From: Strongylocentrotus purpuratus
Lineage: Eukaryota; Echinodermata; Echinoidea; Camarodonta; Strongylocentrotidae
DNA: 64,000 nt
Assembly (NCBI RefSeq): GCF_000002235.5
Contig: NW_022145601.1
Location: 3,717,563-3,781,562 of the forward strand
Direction of reading: 5' to 3'
Under the pieces are notes generated by a model. That model was not told the DNA's origin and made no database searches. It saw nothing but the letters and a program-made list of their open reading frames with translations. The position numbers and the translations under genes were made by a program. Shown piece after piece: positions 23,830 through 35,553 of the stretch. Every line of letters begins with the position of its first letter. Positions within the stretch are counted from its first letter, which is position 1.

Positions 23830-26800
23830 AGAGAGAGAAACAGGAGAGACACAGACAGAGAGAGACAGACAGAGACAAAGACAGAGAGAGAGAGAGAAGG
23901 CGGGGGAGAGATTGGGTCAGTTAATAATGTCAAATTAATGAAGGCCCCATTTCCCATTTTCTTTCATTAGGGGCCTACGTGTATGAGGCTGAAACATCTG
24001 TTTGTCATATTGATATACAAAGTGGAGAGCGCCGCCGACATCGGAGGATGTTACAAATGTATACTATATACTAGCAATACCGCTTCAACAAAGACGAAGT
24101 TCACTAGTACTCTATTGCATCAGGAAACAGATGTGCATAATTACGTAACAAGAAAATGGAATGTAAAAATAGCTCTAAGTAATTCAAGCTATATGCCCCC
24201 CCCCGCAAGTATTATTATATTTTTAATTTAGGGCATTTACTCAGCACTGCGCAAATTAAATGACAAAAATACCCCCCCCCCCCTTTCTTGGGCCCGCAAA
24301 CTCGGTGGGAAGTACGCCTTATGCCAGACAAGAACCTCAAGTGTACAGCTGCTTATACATTAGTGAGAACAGTGCATGAACACAATTTTAAGGAATGTTG
24401 TCACTTTGCCAATAGACCTACTGTTTGATCAATATTTGATCTGCCATATATTCAAAATAGTTTGTATATTGTACTAAACAATTAGAATACACGTAATGTT
24501 CTTGGGGAAATATTATTGATATAAAAGTAATCGAATCCAAGACACCTTTCGCCAGAGTGTACATCTTATGGGCGAAGGAAGCGTGCAAGGACCGGAATAG
24601 GCTTGAAAAAAATAATGCTCAGTTACGTATTTTATTAAGGGTCCAATTTTACATTGGTCTAATTGGGTGACTATTTCGGGACAGGTTCTTATGGAGCTCT
24701 CACACTCTGCCGTGTAGGCCTACCGTCCACCTGCCGGGCTATTAAAAAACAACAGAGTCCAGAACGTTGGGTTTTGAGCGAACTTGTCCCCGGCCGCAAA
24801 AAAAAAAAATCATAAAATTAATCTTTCCACCGTTTCGTTGCCATCTTCTGACCGTTCTCACCGGGCGCATACCGGGTGTTGAACGTGCTTCTACCGTCTT
24901 CACCGCCCAGATTGACTTTTGTAGAAAATTTTAGCGGTTTCCATACCGGGTCTCGAACGTGTGCACCGGGTTTGTAGCAGCCACCTACCAGTCACTTAGC
25001 GTCCCCTCACCGCTCGGAGCGTCCTGTGAGCGAGTCCCCGGACTGCTGACGTCATGACACGACTGCCATAAATACCCCGATTTGAACGGCAACGTTCACA
25101 ACCCGCTTACAACCCGTTGCAGACGGTGGATTTTTTTTGCCCGTTAATCACCGTTCTGTAACGGGTTATGAGCGTGTTGTGAACGTGTTCATACAGTGTG
25201 ACCGTTTTCATAACGTATTCATACCGTCCTCATACCGTTCAACACCGTCCTCTTGCCGCTTACTTGCGGCCGGTGCCAGCCGGCCAAAGTTTTGAACATG
25301 CCCAAAACTTTCGCCGGGTCCCACCAGGTGTAAATAAGCGCCAACGCCCTATTAACGTGTTGCCCGCTTTAATAACGAACCACCGTGTGCCCTCGCCGTT
25401 CTCCACCGTCCGCAGACATTTTCGCGCACGGTGGCACACGGTAGGCCTACACGGCAGAGTGTGAGAGTCACTTTAGACTATGTCAGTACTTTCCTGATAA
25501 ACTCACCTTTTTCCCCAATGATCTATGTGATATACTCCCTGTACTGTACTTTTTTGTCCTCTTTTCATATATTTGTATTGTAAGCGCTATGGTACTTATT
25601 GTTTTTAGCGCTCCTAAATATTCGATATTATTATTATTATTATTATTATAAAGAAAATGGTATCAAAATGATGAACGGACCGGGAAAATGTTGAGTGTCA
25701 GGTATGCAAACCGTTTTCCAAAAATCAACTCAAGGGCATTATCAATACGCTATTGACTCCTACAGAAATCATGTTGAGATTACGTAATAATGCGTCATTG
25801 TCATGATCAAACATTTTAATTGGTGACTCACAAGGCTCTTGAAACTTGTTTTCATGATGGTGCATCTTATTTTTTTACCAGAATGTCGGTAAGCCCACTA
25901 TCATTCTTATTATCTTTTTAGGGGGGGGGGGCGCCACTCTTTGCTTGATTTAATGTACAAACATTATACATATAACAATTGTATTGTACATAACTACTCT
26001 TACTTATTTATTACATATTAATAGGCTCACAGATAATATAGACATTCTTTCTTCAGGCCTATATAACACTTATATTCTCTTTATACTTGTATTTTACATC
26101 ATTTATACACTTTCATTTTGATACTAGACCCCTTGCATACCGTAAGCTTTATATCCTGCGTCTTTACTAGATGCATTATGTGATTTTTCTCAACCCTGTT
26201 GAAGATACCAGATTCCTGTTTAATTCCTCATTACTCTAATATAATGCTGCTTGTATCATAATGATTTATAATTGTCTTGGTACATCTGAATTATATCCTT
26301 ATTTGTAGGAATATGCGATATGTAATAAATGTGTCATTTTAGTCTTAGTTTTTGGAGGGAGGGAGGAGTTAAGATTTTTTTTCAAACAATGTGCAATATT
26401 ATGTATGTGACAATGTTATGTTTATATTTAAGTTGATTTGGGAGCAACATTGAGGGCTCACATACCTCCGGGTAATAGTGTTGAATTTCACTTTTGTGAG
26501 CCCTGGCCCACACGCTGCTCCCTCCCTTTTCCTCTTGTATTTTGTATGTATTGCATGATCTGTCAAAATGTAATTGTATTGTGCTTTTATGATTGGCCGA
26601 ATAAATAATAACAATAATTTTTAAAAAAATCACGTACCTGATATTCTTCCGATCATTTCATGGGTGGATGACCCTGCGTAGCCCCCAATGTGGGCGCCCA
26701 AGCTGTGCCCAATGATATGGACGTCGATATAAAGAGCCCCGCCGTGTACATTGAGGGCTTCGATTAACCTGGCGACCTGGCGACCGACCACGCGAGAGTT

Positions 26801-27325
26801 GGCTCTCGACGTCGGGTATTGTCTTCGAGCACCCAAAGACCAGTCGACCATGATCACGTTGACGTCTTCCTTTGTGTTTTTATAAAGGTAAAAGTGGCGA
26901 AAAGTGTCAAAATACCGAAATATCAGCCCTTATTAACATTCAGGGCTGAATTGCTTTAAAAAGAACACATGACGCAACCATGGAAACTTTACACAAGATC
27001 GCAAATTATTTATTTTTAAAATTCAATAGCCTGATTGTGATGCTTCAACTGTTAAATGTTAAAAATAAAGATTATGACACATCTTCTTGTCATCCGAACT
27101 TTATTTCTGTTGGTTGTAAAAGAAGGTATAGAAATAACCGATAAAGTTAATTACTTATATAGTTTGCGATCGTGTATATCTACAAATAAATTCAAATTAA
27201 TGGGAAATAATGAATTAAGGAGAGACTGGCAGTTAAAGAGGGAGTGGGAAAGGATGGTACCAAGAAAGAAATTATATTAGAGGTGAAAGAGAAGAGGAAG
27301 AGGGACGAAGATCGAGAGTGGGAAT

Positions 27326-27357
<32 letters not shown>

Positions 27358-27883
27358 CGACAGAGACAGAGAGAGCAAGGGAGAGGGGGAGGGAGAGAGG
27401 TGAGGGAGAAATAGCGAGATAGAAAGAGAGAGTGGGGGGGGGGAGATATTATGGAGGGGAAGCAATGTATTACTTCTGCACATGACAGTATTACAATTTC
27501 TCATAACAACTTCTGTTAAAATAATATTCTCTTGTCTTCCACATACCCTCAAAAGCAGAGCGTCCCTCATACCAGTCCACCTGTATCCCTCCATACTTCC
27601 CTTCCAGCCGTGTATCAGAATCTTCGTACCCCTCCTCGCATCGAACTTCGACGCTGTAATCGTTGACGGAATTTTCCTGTCCATCGACTCTCCAACTCCG
27701 ACGTCGCCGGCAGTCGAGCGGGTGAAGAGAGTGAACGTCGTGCCGATCTTGGCCGGCGAGTCCGGGTGTCGATGATGGCAGGTAAAAAAGACTCGACTAA
27801 AGCAACCCACATCGTCGTAGCAAACTTTACAGAGCGCTAGAAAGAGGGACAGCAGGATAATATTTCTTTTATAAGTATTACAT
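22697..27883 (-). CDS. Secreted pancreatic-lipase-family enzyme with very short lid (4 exons seen, N-terminus incomplete)
   Basis: A neutral lipase or phospholipase A1 type hydrolase of the alpha/beta fold, expected to be secreted. Minus-strand exons are 27547-27883, 26638-26869, 23631-23773 and 22697-22996. All have GT-AG borders and compatible phases, giving about 336 residues. The first exon carries a hydrophobic signal-like run (NIILLSLFLALC), then KVCYDDVGCF, the typical mature N-terminus of the family, and later TKILIHGW for the oxyanion region. Exon 2 has the nucleophile elbow GHSLGAH and VIMVDW. Exon 3 has GLDPAGPGF and the acid-residue segment FVDVIHTDG. Exon 4 has DFYPNGG and the catalytic histidine in CDHMKAIAYYTES, and ends FCQG-stop. 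The initiator Met is not in the first exon (no in-frame ATG after the acceptor), so a short upstream exon is missing. There is no C-terminal PLAT domain. The lid loop between the two cysteines (PNC...CDH) is only about five residues, where classical pancreatic lipase has over twenty. Confidence 0.9.
23336..23450. repeat. (GA)n-rich tract in lipase intron 3
   Basis: Purine-rich on plus, therefore CT-rich on the transcribed-sense strand. It lies between the lipase exons ending at 23631 and starting at 22996. Confidence 0.9.
23785..23905. repeat. (GA)n tract serving as pyrimidine tract of a lipase exon
   Basis: On the minus strand this is a long CT microsatellite ending a few bases before the acceptor ACCAG of the exon starting at 23773. 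It probably acts as an unusually long polypyrimidine tract. Confidence 0.85.
24697..25467. mobile_element. Non-autonomous TIR element, 771 bp, perfect 30-bp termini
   Basis: The left end starts CTCTCACACTCTGCCGTGTA and the right end is its exact reverse complement over 30 bp. The interior is GC-richer than its surroundings and packed with ACCGTNNTCAT-like words (ATACCGTCCTCATACCGTTC region, 25222-25250). No transposase frame and no clear target duplication. It sits inside lipase intron 2. Confidence 0.8.
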
Positions 27884-28824
27884 CTGTAAATAAAGATTAC
27901 TCAAGGGTGACAAGAAATGTGGTCTGTATAAAAGCAGGTGATCTATATGCACATGCAGATGTACCTTTTGTGCATTTCAGAGGGGAACACTTCTCAGAAC
28001 GACCTGTTTAGACAGGTGGTCTTTCTTTACAGGTGGTCACAAATTGGGTTCCATTGTAATCCGCAAGGGAAAATACCTGCTTCATGGTAAGACATTGGGA
28101 AAAACAAAATACGTGAAGATTGTTGCATTCATGAGCTCCAAAAAGGTCTAAGCATAAATTTCAATACTTCAATCTGTAAGAATAGCTCAAAACCATTAAT
28201 GACCCATTAACCCAGAATCGGACTGTCTCGAACTGACCAACAGGCTGACGCCACTTGCCCGAATATCATCTTTTCTTTCGCGAAAGAGTAAGAGTTTTGA
28301 TCATTTATAACAGTACGAAAATTTGTACTCACAATCAAATGGAATCTGCAATCATCTAATAACTCTTCTATTTAAATTATATAGGAATAACAGTAAGGTT
28401 AGACATAGTGCTAAATGAATAATGAGATATAATTGGGTTTCGTTGGCCGAGGGGGAGCCACATCTGTATTTCCCGCAGGCCCTGCAATAGACCAGTTCAC
28501 GGTTAGCACATTACTGCAATGACCCCGAATATCCACAGATCTTCAAAACATGAAGAGGTCCCACTTTGTACATTGTGAAATAATCATTCCTACAGCGACG
28601 AAGGTGCTATATAACATAGCCTTTGTTTTCCCCTTTGAAAGAATACATCCACCTGTGTATCATGGATTGCACTGAATGTGCAAGAATGAATAACGATTAC
28701 ATAACTTTCATGAGCACGTATCCAGTATTTCGTCTCCGTGTATTTCACAATTTGTTCTGCAATGACCTTGATCTGCTCATGCTCAGACTGCAACCGTGAA
28801 CTCGCTTATTAGCACTGTCCCAGC

Positions 28825-29081
28825 CAGGGGCGTACGCAGGATTTTTTCAAGGGGGGGGGGGGGGGGGGGTTTAAAATATTTTGCTCCCGAAAATTTGAAA
28901 ATCGCGCCGGCCGAAAAGTCGCTCAGTGGGGGGGGGGGGGACACTTTTTTTTTTTTTTTTTGTCTCTAAATTTCAAAATTGGACATTTTTCTTCGTTTTT
29001 TTAGGGGGGTTTACATACATAAAAATACCAAAGGGGGGTGTTTGATCCCCCAAACCCCACCCCCCTCTGCGTACGCCCCTG
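28825..29081 (+). mobile_element. hAT-like poly-G MITE (CAGGGGCGTACGCAGG family)
   Basis: Left terminus CAGGGGCGTACGCAGGATTT with G(19), right terminus CTGCGTACGCCCCTG. The interior CATAAAAATACCAAAGGGG is shared with the copies at 37700 and 62798. No convincing 8-bp duplication flanks this copy. Confidence 0.8.
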
Positions 29082-29089
29082 ATTTGATG

Positions 29090-30430
29090 TATAAAACCCC
29101 TAAACTTCTATTTTTTTTGGAAGAAAAACAAATTATAGCTCACTACCCCCCCCCCCCCCCCCCCCCCACTGAGCTAAATATTTGTCGGCACGACTAATCC
29201 TAAATAATCCACCCCTAATTAATCCTGGATCCGCGCCTTTAATGAAACGTCCATTGCAGCAATGGGGCGATGGAAGAACTTAATTTAATTTAACTTAATT
29301 TAATTAAGGAACTTTACATAACTGACACGAACGAACGATTCGTATGTTGTTCGCTGCCAAAGATTTTCTTGTTTTTAAAGATTTTCTGTGTTTTTTTTAA
29401 ATATCATTTTTGAACATTTCTTCCATTCCCCAGAAGGGGCCGTTAAAGAAATACAAATCATTGTCATTGTCATTGCTGCAATATAATTATGTACGATTTC
29501 TGTTGCCCTCCAGGGAGGTAGGATTTACATTTAAACCTAAACTTAAAGGTGAAGATGATGTTCTATGGCAATGTGGAACACATATTACGGCTGACTACTA
29601 AAAAAACAATTATTCTAAAAATGAACAGGTGACTGAAATAATTTGTAACTGATAAACATGGTATCAAATTGTTCGGGGAAACATGAGGAATACTGTGTCC
29701 CAAAAAAAAATCCAGGATGAATTATTTTGCGTTCGGCCGTGACAAACGAAAACGCGCGCGCGATTCTTTATGAAATGCTGTTGCTAATAATGGCGTACGC
29801 TCGCGTTTTTTGACGTGAAATTGACCGGACTGATATTGACCTTGATCCTGGTAAATATGAATGAGAAATGTCTTTTCGTTATGAAGATATGATCATATTT
29901 TGATTTTCACAAAATTGCGCCTGGGTGACGTTATCAATCAAGGTCAAGGTTGAAAACCTGTGCTCTTTCCTCATGCCTATACAAATTTCAAGGCATTTGA
30001 TTGAGCCATTTTCAAGTTATCGTGCTAACAAAAAAGTGGTTAGAAATAAGAAAAATATTCTAACGAAAACACAAGATGATCTGTATTATATACAGCCCAC
30101 CTGATAATACATTACATTAATAATGCGCTTCATACAATGTTTCTAAACGCAAGAGAAAGAATAAAGGATAATGATGTGGGAGGAAAAAGGAGTTACCTAG
30201 AAGTCATTTCGAATATACTGAAATAACTTTCCATTTATCACTGTACGTCCCACACTGAACACTCATTCCATGTCGTGGGAAGTTTTTTTTTTTAAGTAGA
30301 GCAGCAGCAAGCCACATTCCCCAATACGCGCATACCTCCTAGTTAGCTCAGTCAATATGTAAGACCTGAAATGACCTCAATGCAATCAAGCACATGCATC
30401 TTACTAGGTAAACCATCTGCAAGTAAAGCA
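29090..30430. other. Intergenic, mostly repeat debris
   Basis: A poly-C tract C(22) lies at 29146-29167, and a terminus-like TCCTGGATCCGCGCC at about 29223. No gene recognised. Confidence 0.4.
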
Positions 30431-30433
30431 TTA

Positions 30434-31687
30434 CAGGGGCGTCGCCAAAGGGGGGGTGTGGGGTGTGGGGGTGCGACACCCCCCCCACCTCTCAGGATAT
30501 TATCGGTAAAATTGCGCTGCCGTCGGAAAAAAAGAGAAAAGGGGGAGGGAAAAAAGAGGGCAAGGGAAAGAAAAGAAAAAAGAAAAGAAAAAGAAAAGAA
30601 AGTAAGGAAAAGAAAGGAAAGAAAGGAAAAGAAAGGAAAGAAAAGAGAAGAAAGAAAGGGAAGGAAAAAAAGAGGGAGGAGAGGAAAGAAAGGAAAAGAA
30701 AGAAAAGGAAAAAAAAGGAAAACAGAGAAAAGGGAAACAAAAGAAACGTGGGGGTGTGAAAGAGAGGAGGGGGAAGGTAAGAGCCTGAGAAAGCAGGAGT
30801 GGGGGTAAAAGAAAGGGGGGTCGTTGGGTGGAGTCGTTTCGTCAAGGAATAAAAAAAGACACGGGTAAATATGTTGCTGTGTCGTGTCAGCTGTGTCGGT
30901 ATTTTTGCTCGATCCTCGTGTACTATATCAATGCAGAAGTTTGAAGTCGGTGAGATGTATATTGTCGGTCGGCCGACAATTTTTTTTCCCCTACGAACTG
31001 TGACTTTGTATCCGCTGTGACGACTTCGAGAGTGACTACAACTACAATACTTGTATTTTCTCGAAGTTTCACTTTCCTATAATTATCAGCTAAAGAAATC
31101 AGAGATTTAACATTTTCAGGGAAACTAAATCCAAACAAGGATTTAAGAGTCAACAACGATACAACGAATCGTCTTCCTTTCTCTATATTTTGATAAAACG
31201 CCAAAATTTCCGCGCTTCGCGCGGGAGGGGAAAACTTCATTTAGACGGGTCGAGAACGGTACAATAAATCGTCTTCTTTTTACTAATAATTTAGGGAAAC
31301 GTCTAAGCTTCCGCGCTTCGCGCGGAAGGCCTAACACCGACACCCCCTAACGAGCGCGCTTCGCTTGCTCACTAAAATAAAATAAAATAAGATCCTAGCT
31401 CCGCGCCTGCATTAAAATATATAGCTATGATGTTGACTAAGTTGACAAAATAATTAATAATAATATTTGTGTCGTCGAGGAAATTGATCATTTGCGCATA
31501 CGCAAGCACTATAGATAGTCCATAGGAAAAACAATTTAGCCTTCGGCCCCGGGTTTATAGGGTTATTTGTAGATATTGAGACACTTAATTTTGTCGGTAA
31601 TTGGTGGCTAGTTTTGTCGGTAATCGTTGGCCTCTACACCAACCCAACCCCCCCCCCCCCCCTGAAAAAGGTCTAGCGACGCCCCTG
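30434..31687 (-). mobile_element. hAT-like element of the 9560 family, inverted and expanded
   Basis: Termini CAGGGGCGTCGCCAAAG and TCTAGCGACGCCCCTG. Blocks matching copy 1 (9560-10312) occur in reverse order, for example TGCGCATACGCAAGCACTAT and TTGTCGGTAATTGGTGGCTA. The interior gained a GAAAAGGAAAG purine tract (30530-30760) and two about 100-bp units, each ending in a CCGCGCTTCGCGCGG-type hairpin (about 31210 and 31311). Flanking octamers do not match. No transposase. Confidence 0.65.
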
Positions 31688-32068
31688 ATACAATGTATTA
31701 GGTCATCGTGGAAGTTCTAGAAAGCAACAGGGGAGGGATCAAAATAAGCTTCGAAGGGCACTTATACGTAAAGAAGAGAACCCTTTCAGACGGGAAAATT
31801 AGATGGCAGCCTTTCTGCTTATTCCTATTTATACAAATCATTTTGTTGCAGTTTGATGTCAGTTCTTCACGATAAGCCAATTGCTCTTCTTCCGGTGGTT
31901 CCGTGAGCCCCTTAAAGTCAGTGAAAACAAAATACTCGAATGAGGCGGGTGTTTTACACACTAATATAAAGCTACATGCACTTAACTGAAGGAAAGAAAC
32001 CTATACTATAGAAAACGGACTGGATATTATTGAAAATACTATTGTAAACAAGAATGTACTACATGTAC

Positions 32069-32887
32069 CAGTGGCGTAGACAGGTTCGTACACCTGGGGG
32101 ATGACTCAGGGACGGATCTAGCTTTTTGACGCAGAGCATCGTCCACGAGCCGCGAAGCGGCGAGCCGATTTTTTTGGGGGGTGTTTATTTGAACCCCGTA
32201 AGTGATGTTTTCCTGGCATCTACATGTATTAACACAATAGAGACCATAAAAAGCAGTGCATGATAACGTCTTTTTAAATCAAGTAACAGTTAAATACACA
32301 GTTATATCCAGAGTTATCATGTGTTTGGTTAAGTACCAGATGAGCTGAATATCTTCTCACAATATTTGCACTTGAAAGGGTTTCTCTCCAGCGTTTTTTT
32401 TTTTTTTTTTTTTTTCTTCTTTTTTTTCCCTTTTTTTGTTTGTTTGTTTTTTGGGCCGCCCAAGGGGGGGGGGGGGGGGGGGTTTAAACCCCCTAAACCA
32501 CCCCCCCCCGTAGATCCGTTCCTGTTTAATCTTGTGGTTATCTTGTGGTTTCCAAACCACAAGATAACCACAAAATACTTGTAAGATTTTCTTTTTTTTT
32601 ACCGTCTGAATTGGCTTTCACCGTGTGAATGCGGCTAATAACAATAAACACAATTACAATAATGATGAGGATTATTATTATCATCATCATAATTATTATT
32701 ATTATTAATATTATAATTGTTATCATTATTATTATTACTATTATTATCATCATTATGACTTATTAAGTAAGCAAATATCATTCCCCAAAACCTGGGGGGG
32801 GATGATTGTACATGCCATCCCCCCCCCCCCCCACCTTGTGAGGTGGGGGGATGCATCCCCCTCATCCCCCCGTTGTCTACGCCCCTG
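32069..32887 (+). mobile_element. hAT-like poly-G MITE with perfect 8-bp duplication, carrying a nested MITE
   Basis: Outer termini CAGTGGCGTAGACAGG and GTTGTCTACGCCCCTG are flanked by identical ACATGTAC octamers (32061-32068 and 32888-32895). A second element sits inside, with termini CAGGGACGGATCTAGC at 32107 and GTAGATCCGTTCCTG ending at 32524. Downstream of it are a palindrome (32532-32573) and an ATT/ATC trinucleotide region. Confidence 0.85.
32532..32573. repeat. Perfect palindrome, 20-bp arms, 2-nt spacer
   Basis: Arm TTGTGGTTATCTTGTGGTTT, a CC spacer, then its exact reverse complement. It lies immediately downstream of the nested MITE terminus. Confidence 0.9.
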
Positions 32888-33269
32888 ACATGTACTACAT
32901 TACGTTAGAATTTCACGAGAGAAATAGAACTCGAGAGGGGAAAAAAAGAAGAAGTGATGAAAATGAAAGAAGACTAATAGCACGAGAGGAAAGAAAAGAG
33001 CTAAGAAGACAAGAAAAGGGTATAAAAAGGAAAAGGAAGAGCAAGAGAGAGAGAGAGAGATAACCTTGAGCTTTGGATCGGCTAATGAGTAATAAATGAA
33101 ACAGATTTTGAGCGGAGTAATTATCTTTCTCCGGAGAACTTGCATAAGGAGCTAAAACTTGATGTTTTTTTTAAATCAAACATTATGGGGAATAGCACAA
33201 AACTGTTGAGCATTTATTGCACTAATTGCCAAAGGAGCATTCATGTCTTCCACGAGGCCGCACTTTTGG

Positions 33270-33866
33270 ATCAGAGAGCAATTTAATTGTCGGCGGAGCA
33301 TTGTCTTTTGCGGGGTACTTCTGGGGAGGAGCAACAATAATATTGTCGTAGTAGCATTTGTATTTTACGGGGCACTTTTTTAGCGGAGCAAATGTCGGCG
33401 GAGCAATTGTCGGCGGAGCAACTGTTGTCCGAGGAGCATTTGTCACCGGAGCAATTGTCGCGTTTTGCGGAGCAATTGTCGGCGGAGCAATTGTCGGCGG
33501 AGCAAATGTCGGCGGAGCAATTGTCGGCGGAGCAATTGTCGGCAGAGCAAATGTCACCGGAGCAATTGTCGCGTTTTGCGGAGCAATTGTCGGCGGAGCA
33601 ATTGTCGGCGGAGCAACTGTCGTTCGAGGATCATTTGTCACCGGAGCAATTGTCGCGTTTTGCGGAGCAATTGTCGGCGGAGAAATTGTCGGCGGAGCAA
33701 ATGTCGGCGGAGCAATTGTCGGCGGAGCAATTGTCGGCGGAGCAAATGTCGGCGGAGCAATTGTCGGCGGAGCAAATGTCGGCGGAGCAAATGTCGGCGG
33801 AGCAAATGTCGCGGAGCAATTGTCGCGTTTTGCGGAGTAAATGTCGCCGGAGCAATCGTCGGCGGA
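33270..33866. repeat. 15-bp minisatellite (GGAGCAATTGTCGGC), about 35 units plus degenerate flank
   Basis: Units GGAGCAATTGTCGGC and GGAGCAAATGTCGGC alternate. A longer block containing CACCGGAGCAATTGTCGCGT recurs about every 85-110 bp, giving a higher-order structure. Because 15 is a multiple of three, several frames on both strands stay open: a SAEQL/SAEQM pentapeptide repeat on plus, and APPTI/APPTF on minus. One plus frame, open from 33341, runs without a stop into the lectin fragment at 33867-34024. No splice acceptor or start context supports expression. Confidence 0.93.
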
Positions 33867-34024
33867 GCATGTGTCATGGAACCCCTAACAGCTATGAAGG
33901 AAACCAGGACTGCGCCGAATTTCACGCGTCCAACAAATATACGTGGAATGATCTCGCTTGTGATACGGACGGTGACAGTCAATTAGTTGCGACAGCTTAT
34001 GTGTGTAAATTACCACAGTGGTAA
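33867..34024 (+). pseudogene. Third lectin copy: 3' half of last C-type lectin exon only
   Basis: The frame reads GTPNSYEGNQDCAEFHAS, then YTWNDLACDTDGDS and ATAYVCKLPQW followed by TAA. This is homologous to the second half of the last exon of the intact lectins at 40737 and 61868. The first half, equivalent to VTSTTYVWIGLHD through the WEWSDG core, is missing and its place is taken by the 15-bp minisatellite. The 3' flank (to about 35050) is clearly homologous to those of the intact genes, including the CAAATTGAAATTG-type block and the CCACAGTGG minisatellite. An AATAAA lies at 34153-34158. No first or second exon was found upstream. It is best read as a truncated relic; a fusion with the repeat frame is possible but unsupported. 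Confidence 0.8.
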
Positions 34025-35050
34025 TGTGTGTAACGACCACGGTGGCAATGTGTGTTAGTGACCACAAATTGAATTTGAAATGGAAATTGAAATTAATTAT
34101 ATATCGTCCATTCGGAAATTTGTTAAAATTGTTAAAAGTTAATACAGAGATCAATAAATAATCATAATCATAAACAGTTGAAGTAATGGTAAACTTAATT
34201 CACAATATCTTTAGTTGGATAAATTACATGAAATACGTTTCGGCATCACGATTCCGACAGAGCGAGAGAGTTGAAGAGGACCAAACGAAGTTATGCAGAG
34301 GAGATGGGAAGAGCTGTGAAAAAAAAGATATAAAGAGAGATAGTCAACATCAGATCGTGGATGATAATAAACAGGGAAAAAGGATATATGGATATACTGT
34401 ATGTGGATATATGTTTTCAAATTACCACAGTGGCAATGTGTGTATTGTTTAAAGCCACCATACTGTTGATGTGTTTAAAGTATTACAGTGGTGATATGGG
34501 TAAACTACCATAGTTGGAATGTGTGTAAACGACCACAATTGGAATATGTGTAAACTACCACAGTGTTGATGTGTGTAAACTACAACAGTGGTTATATGTG
34601 AACACGATTACATTAGTAATGTGTGTTAACGACCACAGCAGTAATATGTGTAAACTACCCCAGTGGGAATGGGTTTAAAGTATGACAGTGGTGATATGTG
34701 TACACGGCCACAGTGGTGATATGTGCAAACTACCACATTATTATTACGTGTAACCTACCACGGTGGTAATGCGTGTAAACTACCATAGTGGTGATATGTA
34801 TAAACTACCACAGTGGTGTAACGACCACAATGTTGGAGTGTTTAAGGTACTACAATGGTAATACTAGATATGAACGACCACAGTAGTTACGTGTGTAATC
34901 GACCACACTAGTAATTTGTTTAAAATACCATAGTGGCAATGTGTGTTAATCGACCATATTCGTGAAGTATATAGAATACCATATTGGTAATGTGCGTAAA
35001 CTACTACTTTGGTAACAGTCATTTGTAAACGACCCCGTTTTATATCCTTC
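34025..35050 (+). repeat. Degenerate CCACAGTGG minisatellite in 3' flank of the lectin relic
   Basis: Dozens of units of the form TGTAAACTACCACAGTGGTA, spaced mostly 24-30 bp and strongly diverged toward the distal end. The first unit overlaps the last codons and stop of the lectin frame. The same arrangement follows both intact lectin genes. Confidence 0.85.
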
Positions 35051-35316
35051 ACAAAGTTGACATAAAAAACAAAATTGCCTGTAAGATTACAAAATGTTTG
35101 GCTAATCAGATGTATCATTTTAAGAATCCAATCAAAGTAGAAAAATAGTTTGACCTAAATTATGAATAGGTAAGAAAGATATAGGGATATCTAATAGACG
35201 AGAGGAAGAGAGATAGAACGATAGGCAGATAGAGAGAGTGTATGTATGTATGAGAGAGAGAGAGAGAGAGAGAGAAAGAAAGGAAATTAGTCTATTTAAC
35301 TGGAGCGGATTTCCTA

Positions 35317-35500
35317 CATTTCGTTATCTTAGTGCCAACATCCGTCATATTAAAAACTTTTTTTTAAATGTAAAAACTTACGCTTTATGGGCGTATACAT
35401 TAAAAACAACGAAACAAGCTCAGCCTTCTATAGATTCTGAGTATCGGGATACATTTTCTCATTATAGGGGCAACATCCATCATATTAAAAACATATATTT
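35317..35500 (+). repeat. 138-bp upstream repeat of lectin A, about 1.5 copies
   Basis: Blocks TAGTGCCAACATCCGTCATA, TTTATGGGCGTATACATTAA and GCTCAGCCTTCTATAGATTC recur. The same unit is present about three times upstream of lectin B (58905-59280). Its position just 5' of exon 1 suggests promoter or 5' UTR sequence. Confidence 0.75.
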
Positions 35501-35553
35501 TGTTATATTCTTGTGAACAGTTGCTAAAGAACAGACGTTTATTTGTAGCCAAA

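Noticed and set aside
28590-28793. Minus-strand 67-residue frame as the missing first exon of the lipase
   Set aside because: It has no hydrophobic signal segment and no donor whose phase would join the 27883 acceptor convincingly.
33222-33641. Minus-strand proline/threonine-rich protein (APPTI repeats)
   Set aside because: The open frame is explained by the 15-bp period; no signal peptide, flanking domain or splice support.
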